A DNA stretch of 64,000 nt from Armatimonadota bacterium (GTDB lineage Bacteria > Armatimonadota > Fimbriimonadia > Fimbriimonadales > Fimbriimonadaceae): positions 1-64,000 of the forward strand of contig JADFMN010000005.1 of assembly GCA_022563855.1 (NCBI GenBank), read 5' to 3'. How positions within the stretch are numbered: position 1 is the stretch's first letter; each line of letters begins with the position of its first letter. The translations under genes were made by a program, and so were the position numbers. This document shows positions 1 to 6,727 of this stretch, in pieces. A model generated the notes under the pieces. The model was not told where the DNA came from. It worked only from the letters and a program-made list of their open reading frames with translations, and ran no database searches.

Positions 1-7
1 CACCCCG

Positions 8-22
8 CCCCCCCCCCCCCCC
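8..22. repeat. poly-C homopolymer tract (C15)
   Basis: A run of 15 C residues lies about 70 bp upstream of deoC, followed by a C/A-rich stretch with no G-rich counterpart. No gene can be read in bases 1-93. It could be a slippage-prone tract or simply a hard-to-sequence assembly edge; nothing links it to deoC expression. Confidence 0.6.
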
Positions 23-93
23 AAGCCTCTGAACACAAACCCGAACCAACCCGAACCACCCCAAACTCCCTCTCAAGTAAACTCTAGCCACAA

Positions 94-1014
94 ATGGCGC
101 GCCCGAGCCTGACCAGTCTGCTCGCCCCAGGGGCGTTCGACCGGCCTGTCGACCAGGTCGGCGCGGACGAGCGCGCCGCGAAGTTCACCAAGCGCAGCAT
201 CAAGACCGCCGCGAAGCTCCAAGGCTTGAAGATGGTCGTCTCGATGACCGACCTCACCACGCTCGAAGGCAAGGACTCCCCCGGGAAGGTGCGGCAGATG
301 TGCGTCAAGGCGCTCCGCCCCGACCCGCGCGATCCAAGCGTTCCCTCCGTGGCGGCGGTCTGCGTCTATCCGAACCTCGTCCCGACAGCCGTCAAGGCGC
401 TGCAAGGCTCGGGCGTCCATGTAGCTAGCGTCGCGACGTCGTTCCCCAGCGGGCAGTTCCCGATCGGCGGAAGGCTCGACGAAGTTAGAAGAGCGGTCGA
501 AGCGGGCGCGGACGAGATCGACATGGTCATCAACCGAGGCGCGTTCATGCAGGGCGACTACAGGAAGGTCTACGACGAGATCGTGGCGGTCAAAGAAGCG
601 TGCGGCAGCGCGCGGCTCAAAGTCATTCTCGAGACAGGCGAGCTAGAGACCTACGACAACGTACGCCGCGCCAGCCACATCGGAATGGAGGCGGGCGGCG
701 ACTTCATCAAGACATCGACCGGCAAAGTCTCCCCCGCCGCGACGATGCCCGTCACCCTCGTCATGCTCGAGGCGATCCGCGAGCACTACCTGAGCACTGG
801 TAAGAGGATCGGCATGAAGCCCGCCGGCGGCATCCGCACTGCCAAGCAGAGCCTCCACTACCTCGTAATGGTCAAGGAGACGCTCGGCGACGACTGGCTC
901 GCCCCCGACCTCTTCCGCTTCGGCGCGAGCACACTGCTGAACGACGTGCTCATGCAGATCACCAAGCTCCGCACCGGCGCGTACCAGTCGGCGGACTACT
1001 ACACTTTGGACTAA
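94..1014 (+). CDS. deoC: deoxyribose-phosphate aldolase
   Basis: 306 aa class I aldolase that cleaves 2-deoxyribose-5-phosphate to acetaldehyde and glyceraldehyde-3-phosphate in the cytoplasm. The Schiff-base lysine is K206 in DFIKTSTGK; the second active-site lysine is K242 in GMKPAGGIRT, and D143 sits in EIDMVIN. The protein is longer than the roughly 220-260 aa bacterial norm because of about 45 extra N-terminal residues, as in the longer actinobacterial/eukaryotic-type enzymes. A TAAACT box lies 11 nt before the ATG. The stop is 7 nt before the aldehyde dehydrogenase gene, so the acetaldehyde product is probably oxidised by the next two proteins. Confidence 0.95.
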   Translation: MARPSLTSLLAPGAFDRPVDQVGADERAAKFTKRSIKTAAKLQGLKMVVSMTDLTTLEGKDSPGKVRQMCVKALRPDPRDPSVPSVAAVCVYPNLVPTAVKALQGSGVHVASVATSFPSGQFPIGGRLDEVRRAVEAGADEIDMVINRGAFMQGDYRKVYDEIVAVKEACGSARLKVILETGELETYDNVRRASHIGMEAGGDFIKTSTGKVSPAATMPVTLVMLEAIREHYLSTGKRIGMKPAGGIRTAKQSLHYLVMVKETLGDDWLAPDLFRFGASTLLNDVLMQITKLRTGAYQSADYYTLD

Positions 1015-1021
1015 GACAAAG

Positions 1022-2536
1022 ATGGCGAAGACTAAGACGAACATACGAATGACGGTGAAGATGTCAAGCAACGGGCGGATGAGAGCACCCAAGCTCAACT
1101 TCGGCGACAAGTGGGAGTACTCCCCCGCGCCGGAGAGTACGGCGATCGTCAAGATCGACGATCAGTACGGCCACTTCATCGGCGGAAAGTTCGTCGAGCC
1201 GATCGAAGGCCGGTACTTCGACACCGTCAACCCCGCGACCGAAGAGACACTCTCCCACGTCGCACATGGCACGCAGAAGGACGTTGACAGGGCCGTCAAG
1301 GCCGCACGCAAGGCGTACGACAAGTACTGGGCGCCGATGAGCCCGCGCGACCGGGGCAAGTACCTGTATCGCATCGCACGAATGATCCAAGAAATGGCAC
1401 GCGAGTTCGCCGTGCTGGAGAGCATGGACGGCGGAAAGCCGATCAGGGAGTCGCGCGACATCGACGTCCCGCTGGTCGCGCAGCACTTCTTCTACCACGC
1501 GGGGTGGGCGGACAAGCTCGACTACGCGTTCCCAGGACGGCGCACGAAACCGCTCGGAGTCGCGGGGCAGATCATCCCCTGGAACTTCCCGCTGCTGATG
1601 GCGTCGTGGAAGATCGCCCCCGCCCTCGCTTGCGGTAACACGGTCGTTCTCAAGCCCGCTGAGACCACGCCGCTGACGGCCTTGCTGTTGGCCAAACTCT
1701 TCCAAGAAGCCGACCTCCCGCCGGGAGTCGTCAACATCGTCACCGGCGACGGCGAGGCTGGCGCGGCCCTGAGCAGCCACGCGGGCATCGACAAGATCGC
1801 CTTCACCGGCTCGACCGAGGTCGGCAAGATGATCCAGCGCAGCGCGAAGACCGACCACATCACGCTGGAGCTCGGCGGCAAGGCCGCGAACATCATCTTC
1901 GAGGACGCGCCGCTCGACCAGGCGGTGGAGGGGATCATCAACGCGATCTATTTCAATCAGGGCCACGTCTGCTGCGCGGGCTCGCGGCTGCTGGTGCAGG
2001 AGAGCGTCCACGACGAGGTCGTCCGCAAGCTCGACCACAGAATCCAGAGCCTAAGAGTCGGCGATCCGCTCGACAAGAACACCGACGTCGGCGCGATCAA
2101 CAGCAAGGCGCAGCTCAACCGAATCCGCCAACTGGTCAAGGCGGGGAAGGAAGAGGGCGCGGAGTTCCACACCAGCCGGTGCAAACTCCCTGAGCGCGGC
2201 TGGTTCTACCGCCCGAGCTACTTTACGGGCGTAGCCCAGTCGCACGTCATCGCGCAGGAGGAGATCTTCGGCCCGGTGCTCGCGATCATGACCTTCCGCA
2301 CCCCCGCCGAGGCGGTGCAGAAGGCGAACAACAGCTGCTACGGGCTCAGCGCAGGGGTCTGGACCGACAAGGGCAGCAAGATATTCAAGACGCTCGGCGA
2401 ACTGAACGCGGGCGTCGTGTGGGCCAACACGTTCAACAAGTTCGACCCCGCCTCACCGTTCGGCGGATACAAGGAGTCGGGGTACGGGCGCGAAGGCGGC
2501 AAGCAAGGGCTCGCGGCATATCTGGAGGTGCGATGA
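1022..2536 (+). CDS. aldehyde dehydrogenase, catalytic subunit (ALDH16-like N-terminal part)
   Basis: 504 aa NAD(P)-dependent aldehyde dehydrogenase. The PWNFP motif (about 187-191), cofactor lysine K211, GSTEVG (263-268), general base E283 in LELGG and catalytic C317 in GHVCCAG are all intact, so it should be active. Placed between deoC and a second, truncated dehydrogenase; the likely substrate is acetaldehyde released by DeoC (inference from context). The stop overlaps the next start as ATGA, which predicts translational coupling. The first 20 residues are basic and the start may lie at one of the downstream methionines. Confidence 0.93.
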   Translation: MAKTKTNIRMTVKMSSNGRMRAPKLNFGDKWEYSPAPESTAIVKIDDQYGHFIGGKFVEPIEGRYFDTVNPATEETLSHVAHGTQKDVDRAVKAARKAYDKYWAPMSPRDRGKYLYRIARMIQEMAREFAVLESMDGGKPIRESRDIDVPLVAQHFFYHAGWADKLDYAFPGRRTKPLGVAGQIIPWNFPLLMASWKIAPALACGNTVVLKPAETTPLTALLLAKLFQEADLPPGVVNIVTGDGEAGAALSSHAGIDKIAFTGSTEVGKMIQRSAKTDHITLELGGKAANIIFEDAPLDQAVEGIINAIYFNQGHVCCAGSRLLVQESVHDEVVRKLDHRIQSLRVGDPLDKNTDVGAINSKAQLNRIRQLVKAGKEEGAEFHTSRCKLPERGWFYRPSYFTGVAQSHVIAQEEIFGPVLAIMTFRTPAEAVQKANNSCYGLSAGVWTDKGSKIFKTLGELNAGVVWANTFNKFDPASPFGGYKESGYGREGGKQGLAAYLEVR

Positions 2537-3411
2537 TGGCTGTCCGGCTCGGCGTCAAGAAGACCTATAAGCAGTACATCGGCGGCAAGTTCGTGCGGTC
2601 GGAGAGCGGTCGTTCTCTCCAGCAGCTTGGCAAAGACGGCGAGTTCATCGCCAACTACTGCCACGGCTCGCGCAAAGACCTCCGCGACGCGGTGAAGGCC
2701 GCGCGGGGCGCTTTCTCTGGATGGAGCAAACGGACGGCGTTCAACAGAGGCCAGATCCTCTACCGCATCGCCGAAATGCTCGAAGCGCGGGAGAACGAGT
2801 TCTGCGACGTGATGTGCGCAGAGGGGAGTGCGACCTGCGAGCAGAACATGATCGAAATCCAGTGCGCGGTCGACCGCTGCGTCTACTACTGCGGTTGGGC
2901 TGACAAGTTCGACGCCGTGTTCGGAAGCGTCAACCCCGTCGCCGCCGACTACTTCAACTTCACCGTCCCCGAGCCGACCGGCGTCGTCGGAATCGTCGCC
3001 GACGAAGGCACCGCGTTGATCGGCCTCGTCTCCCAGATCGCCGCAACAGTAGTCAGCGGCAACGCCTGCGTCGTCCTCGCCTCGGACGAGTACCCGCTGA
3101 CTGCGATGGAGTTTGGCGAAGTACTCGCGACCTCAGACGTGCCGGGCGGGGTGGTCAACATACTAAGCGGAAAGAAACACGAACTGATTCCGCACCTCGC
3201 CAAGCACATGGACGTCAACGCGATCGACTACCGCGACGGCGACGGGCAGACTGTGGCGCAACTCATCGACCTGGGCACCGAGAACGTCAAGAGGGTCAGA
3301 GTATCCAAGCGAAAGGCCCGCGCAGGATGGCTGAGCGACAAAGCGCAAGGCCCGGAACAGATCGAGAAGTTCGTCGAGATGAAGACGGTCTGGCACCCGA
3401 TCGGCGTCTAG
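2533..3411 (+). CDS. truncated, non-catalytic aldehyde dehydrogenase-like protein (ALDH16-like C-terminal part)
   Basis: 292 aa. The fold of the N-terminal half of an aldehyde dehydrogenase is recognisable (YIGGKFVRSESG, then EPTGVVGIV, VSGNACVVL, DVPGGVVNILSG), but the GSTEVG loop, the general-base Glu and the whole catalytic-Cys domain are absent. The start is the ATG that overlaps the upstream stop codon; the longer open frame upstream is antagonised by the neighbouring gene. In the ALDH16 family an active dehydrogenase domain is fused to a degenerate second one of about this size; here the two halves are separate overlapping genes with a combined length near 800 aa. I infer they form a heteromer. 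Confidence 0.85.
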   Translation: MMAVRLGVKKTYKQYIGGKFVRSESGRSLQQLGKDGEFIANYCHGSRKDLRDAVKAARGAFSGWSKRTAFNRGQILYRIAEMLEARENEFCDVMCAEGSATCEQNMIEIQCAVDRCVYYCGWADKFDAVFGSVNPVAADYFNFTVPEPTGVVGIVADEGTALIGLVSQIAATVVSGNACVVLASDEYPLTAMEFGEVLATSDVPGGVVNILSGKKHELIPHLAKHMDVNAIDYRDGDGQTVAQLIDLGTENVKRVRVSKRKARAGWLSDKAQGPEQIEKFVEMKTVWHPIGV

Positions 3412-3523
3412 GCGCTCCACGGCATCTTTATCTGTTTTCGACGGATTCGGGGGTACTGATTCTGCCTCTTGCCCCTTCGATCCGTTTAGGAGGATGCATT
3501 GGCACCTGGTTGGCACGAAACAG
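3412..3523. other. intergenic space between convergent genes
   Basis: 112 bp between the dehydrogenase gene and the minus-strand membrane protein gene. No terminator with a T-run, repeat or small gene was recognised. Confidence 0.4.
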
Positions 3524-3961
3524 TTATTTCTTAGGCTTGTCTTCTGAAGCCTCGTCTTCAGGTTTCTCTCTTTCCGGTTTCGTCGGCAGCAGCCCAGGAT
3601 TCCCCTGCGCGTACAGCCGGATTCCGCGATTCGCGAGGATCGAGCCGATGCCGGCCATCACGATGAGCAGCAGTACTTTGAGCAACACCCCGAACGCCGC
3701 TGCAACCGTGGCGTTGATATTGATCGTCTCACCGCCCGAAACCTCAATGGCTTCGCCCGGCGGAACGGCGAACATCTCGCGCGCGAAAATAAAAGCCGTA
3801 ACGATGAGCGCTACGCCGCCCAAGAACGTCAATAACCCGAGAGTCGTCGCGAGCGCATCGCGCCGTTTTTCAGGCAATCGAAATAGCCTCCGGAAGGGTG
3901 GTTTGGCGGCTGTGCATCGAACCGCTCCATGATACCGCTCAAGCCTCGCGCGCACGGTCAA
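3524..3961 (-). CDS. small two-TM membrane protein, unknown function
   Basis: 145 aa. A basic N-terminus of about 35 residues is followed by two hydrophobic helices (about 37-62 and 86-109) separated by a short polar loop (PPGEAIEVSGGETIN), then a charged, Lys/Glu/Pro-rich cytoplasmic-type tail. No family recognised. Its start lies inside the 3' end of the MFS transporter gene (23 bp overlap), so the two are probably co-transcribed. An internal start would remove the overlap but no better ribosome site is visible. Confidence 0.55.
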   Translation of the reverse strand: MTVRARLERYHGAVRCTAAKPPFRRLFRLPEKRRDALATTLGLLTFLGGVALIVTAFIFAREMFAVPPGEAIEVSGGETININATVAAAFGVLLKVLLLIVMAGIGSILANRGIRLYAQGNPGLLPTKPEREKPEDEASEDKPKK

Positions 3962-5159
3962 CGGGTTGCCTTACCCTCAAGGCCATGACGATCGGCACGA
4001 GCATCAGCGCCCCGGCAAGCGCGTACGGTATCCAGGGCGAGCGCTGGTACAGGCTGTTGCCGATCAGGGGGCCGGCAATCCGCGCCAGTGCGCCTAGAGC
4101 CTGCGTGAGCCCGAAGACGCCGCCGACGATCGCAGCCGGCGCGGCGCGCGAGATCAGGCTCGACAGCGAAGGCGAACTCAGACCGGAGCCGACCGCGAGC
4201 AGTCCGGCGACGCACAGAGCCCAAGTCCACGGCGGTGCCCACGGCATGAGAGCAAGCGCGGGCGCCATCAGGAAATACCCGACCCTGACGAGCGCCGTCT
4301 CACCGAACTTTGCGACGAGCGGGCGGATGAATCCGCCCTGGACGATCGCCATTACGACTCCGACTTCAGTGAGGATGAGCGCCGTGTGGAACTCGCTCAG
4401 ATCGAACACGTCGTGGGCCATGCGAAAGTACGTGCTCTCCATGTTCGACATCGCAAAGTTGACGGCGAAGAACAGGATCAAAAGGTAGCCGAGCCCCGGC
4501 AGCCGCAAAGCGGTCCGAAGGCTCTCGGCCATCCCGATGCGGTCGGCGGAGGGCGCATCCCTCGGCAGCTTCAGACTCTCCGGCAGGAAGCGAAAGACGT
4601 AGGCGAAGTTGACGAGCGCCATGGCCGCTGCCGCCAAGCCGAGCAGCACCGGACTCTCTCCACCGAGCCCGATCAGGTAGCCGCCCACCGGTGGCCCGAG
4701 GATGAAGCCGAGGCCGAAGGCGATCCCTAGCTTGCCCATCGCCGCCGCTCGATCTTCCGGCTTGGTGACGTCGGAGATGTACGCGTACGCCACGCTGATG
4801 TTTCCTGCGGCGAACCCCATCAGCACACGGGCGCCAGCGAGGATCCAGAGCGAGTCGGCCTGCGTATACGCAAGCCCTGCAAGCACCGCCATACTGGTCG
4901 TGACCAGCAGGATCTTGCGACGGCCGATTCTATCGCTCATGCGGCCCAGAATCGGCGAGGTGAGCAGTTGGGCGATGCTAAAAAGAGCGAGCGTGAGCCC
5001 GATGATCAGGCCGATCGTCATCGACCCTTCTGGCAGCGCAAGCCGGTTGACGAGCTTCTCGCCGCGCAGCTGCAGGTCGGGGATGAACAGGCCGAACGAC
5101 AGGATGTCGAGGAACACCGTCATAGTGATCGCCAGTACGTTCGGCGGACGGCGGCTCAT
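3939..5159 (-). CDS. MFS drug/metabolite exporter (DHA1-like)
   Basis: About 406 aa inner-membrane transporter with some 12 helices. The first helix (VLAITMTVFLDILSFGLFIP), the MFS motif A loop GRMSDRIGRRK between helices 2 and 3, and the motif C-like GFILGPPVGGYL of helix 5 place it with the proton-coupled drug antiporters of the TetA/DHA1 type; the substrate is unknown. I chose the ATG at 5159 because it begins just before helix 1 and because a TATACT -10 box sits 8 nt upstream of it; an in-frame ATG at 5237 would add 26 residues that resemble no signal. It overlaps the small membrane protein gene downstream. Confidence 0.85.
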   Translation of the reverse strand: MSRRPPNVLAITMTVFLDILSFGLFIPDLQLRGEKLVNRLALPEGSMTIGLIIGLTLALFSIAQLLTSPILGRMSDRIGRRKILLVTTSMAVLAGLAYTQADSLWILAGARVLMGFAAGNISVAYAYISDVTKPEDRAAAMGKLGIAFGLGFILGPPVGGYLIGLGGESPVLLGLAAAAMALVNFAYVFRFLPESLKLPRDAPSADRIGMAESLRTALRLPGLGYLLILFFAVNFAMSNMESTYFRMAHDVFDLSEFHTALILTEVGVVMAIVQGGFIRPLVAKFGETALVRVGYFLMAPALALMPWAPPWTWALCVAGLLAVGSGLSSPSLSSLISRAAPAAIVGGVFGLTQALGALARIAGPLIGNSLYQRSPWIPYALAGALMLVPIVMALRVRQPVDRAREA

Positions 5160-5405
5160 CGTGGGGAAGTATAGACGACTCGGGCTTTGAATCGACGCGA
5201 CTGTTGCGCCACGTTTTTCGAGCGAACCCGTCGGCATCTAAAACCAGGATGGATTGGGCTCCGTGCTCAAAAGACCGGTTCGAAGCCGAAGAACTTTGCC
5301 AGAACGCTGTAACATATTCTAGTGGGGACAAGAGGTTGGGTGATGACGACGAACTACTGTACGGTGAGCGAGCGAATCAGAGGGGAGTCTGCGGGAGATG
5401 TGCGC

Positions 5406-6107
5406 ATGTTGAGTCTGTTAAGCCTCCGCAAGTCCACGCGGGCCTTGTGGCCCTGGCTCCTCGCTGGGCTTGCGGTAATGAACTGGTCATGCGGCAACGG
5501 TCAGGCTCTGCCGGAGCAGAGTGAGTCCGACTCAAATCAATCGGTCGGAGCATCTACCGAACAACGGGCGAAAGATCTGGGTGAGCAGGCGAAGGTTCAC
5601 ACCAGCGAAAGCGTGGAGGCCGGTGCCATCACGCCTGAGGCCGCGATATTCATCGTCGATGGTCTGTTCGACGATGAATATACGTACAATGTGTTCGCGT
5701 CTGCCACGCTACAGACGCTTTCCAAACTGGACTTCGATTTTACTCCAATCGTGCTCGCACTTTACGAGCACAGGGCTAAAACACTTAGCAACTCTGATGC
5801 CCTGACGGCAACATCGTTTAGGATTTTTCGGCAAGCAATTATTGTGGCCCGACAAGACCTACCGGAGCACTATGCCGTGATATTCATCGCTGGGCCGAGC
5901 ATCGACCGAGCATACGATGTTCTCTTGCAGCACGGTCTTTCGGCTATTGTAATTGAAGAGGGCGCAGATCGAGGCCTCGCGTATCCCGTCGGCCAAGAAT
6001 CTAACGTTTGGGAGGCACTCGATAGCGACCCGGATAGCAGCGAGTACATATTGAACTATCTCGATTTCCGCGCGGGATTTCGAAGTACGCTGCCCGGCGG
6101 CAGTTAG
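5406..6107 (+). CDS. putative exported/lipoprotein-like hypothetical protein
   Basis: 233 aa from the ATG at 5406, which has a GGGAGA ribosome site 8-9 nt upstream; an in-frame start at 5322 would add 28 polar residues. The N-terminus has a basic patch, a hydrophobic segment (ALWPWLLAGLAVM) and then a Cys in WSCGNG, suggesting export, but the lipobox is poor. The rest is acidic, with an alternating hydrophobic pattern (IFIVDGLFDDEY, YAVIFIAGPS, LSAIVIEEGA). No family recognised. Codon use is less G+C-biased than that of its neighbours, hinting at rapid evolution or acquisition. Confidence 0.6.
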   Translation: MLSLLSLRKSTRALWPWLLAGLAVMNWSCGNGQALPEQSESDSNQSVGASTEQRAKDLGEQAKVHTSESVEAGAITPEAAIFIVDGLFDDEYTYNVFASATLQTLSKLDFDFTPIVLALYEHRAKTLSNSDALTATSFRIFRQAIIVARQDLPEHYAVIFIAGPSIDRAYDVLLQHGLSAIVIEEGADRGLAYPVGQESNVWEALDSDPDSSEYILNYLDFRAGFRSTLPGGS

Positions 6108-6146
6108 CGCATCATTGAAGCGTTAGCGACAGACCGCCTGCCGAGT

Positions 6147-6189
6147 CACACAAAGCAAAGGCCAGCCAATCAACTTCGACCGGCTGGCC
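6147..6189 (-). terminator. intrinsic terminator of the riboswitch transcript
   Basis: Minus-strand hairpin with a perfect 8-bp stem GGCCAGCC/GGCTGGCC (6182-6189 and 6160-6167) around a 14-nt loop, followed by TTTGCTTTGTG. The T-rich tail is on the minus strand only, so it ends a transcript arriving from higher coordinates, i.e. the riboswitch unit, and not the plus-strand gene ending at 6107. Confidence 0.75.
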
Positions 6190-6286
6190 CTCGCGACACT
6201 ATTCGACAAGGCTCCCTGTGCCTAGACCATCCATTCGCTATGGTCGCGCTCAATAAAGTGCGTTCTCGGCACGCGGAACCTCAAGA

Positions 6287-6403
6287 TCAGTGGTTGGAAC
6301 CTCTCGACATACGATCGGCTCCCGTGCTACTCGTCGCGCTCGCAAACGGCATCTGACTAGCTTCGCCATGTCCGCCCGCGAGACTACCGAGAAGGCTTCC
6401 CAA
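6287..6403 (-). CDS. candidate 38-aa ORF downstream of the riboswitch
   Basis: TTG-initiated frame with a perfect Shine-Dalgarno AGGAGGAG a few nucleotides upstream (minus strand, around 6409-6416), directly behind the 6416-6431 hairpin. The product would begin MGSLLGSLAGGHGE and is small, Gly/Ser/Ala-rich and unlike anything I recognise. A second frame (-1 relative to this one) is open from about 6322 to the TAG at 6223-6225 and reads protein-like (VPRTHFIERDHSEW), ending 34 nt before the terminator stem. So the locus could hold a short peptide, a frameshifted or decayed gene of about 60 codons, or a non-coding RNA. Low confidence. Confidence 0.25.
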   Translation of the reverse strand: MGSLLGSLAGGHGEASQMPFASATSSTGADRMSRGSNH

Positions 6404-6415
6404 CGGACTCCTCCT

Positions 6416-6431
6416 CCGGGCATTCACCCGG
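6416..6431 (-). promoter_or_regulatory. possible expression-platform hairpin next to a Shine-Dalgarno
   Basis: Minus-strand CCGGG-tgaatg-CCCGG hairpin located between the aptamer and an AGGAGGAG sequence whose first base it shares. It is well placed to couple aptamer folding to ribosome access, but I did not identify the alternative pairing. Confidence 0.35.
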
Positions 6432-6442
6432 TTCTTGCATTG

Positions 6443-6547
6443 GCCTGCGGAGTTAGCTGACGGGTTAGAATCAAGAACTACTCTTCGCCTCACAGGCGAT
6501 TCACCCCGAAACTTGGGTCCCCCGCTGCCGGTCCCCCGGCATTAGGC
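6443..6547 (-). ncRNA. c-di-AMP riboswitch (ydaO-yuaA aptamer)
   Basis: The minus strand carries the conserved ydaO-yuaA elements in order: GCCTAAT at the 5' side of P1, a GGGGGACC segment, GGGGTGAATC, a P3-like hairpin (TCGCC-TGTGA-GGCGA), then CCCGTCAGCTAAC and CCGCAGGC closing P1 (GGCCT pairs with AGGCC). This class binds cyclic di-AMP and usually turns off genes for potassium/osmolyte transport or cell-wall hydrolases. Here the following 250 nt hold no recognisable gene before an intrinsic terminator, and the next gene downstream is on the other strand. Confidence 0.9.
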
Positions 6548-6579
6548 CTCGGAATCTGGCGGAACTTGCCGCCACCCCT

Positions 6580-6585
6580 AGTATA
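6580..6585 (-). promoter_or_regulatory. -10 box for the riboswitch transcript
   Basis: TATACT on the minus strand about 33 nt upstream of the P1 stem of the aptamer. No convincing -35 hexamer is visible at 16-18 nt spacing. Confidence 0.4.
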
Positions 6586-6727
6586 CGACAACATCCAGCG
6601 AATCGATCACAGTTTTTCCAGACTGATCGGCGCCTCTTTGGCGACGTATCGCTTGATCCGCGAGTCTAGGGCAGGGCTGCCGGTATGATTTTGCAGAAGG
6701 TCGGCCCAAGCTGACTTGAACCCGGCG

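Noticed and set aside
1064-2038. 324-aa open frame antisense to the aldehyde dehydrogenase
   Set aside because: Shadow frame without ribosome site or recognisable fold; the plus-strand gene is complete.
6108-6600. tmRNA or RNase P RNA in the gene-poor region
   Set aside because: None of the conserved RNase P core segments or the tmRNA tRNA-like ends are present; the conserved part fits the ydaO-yuaA aptamer instead.
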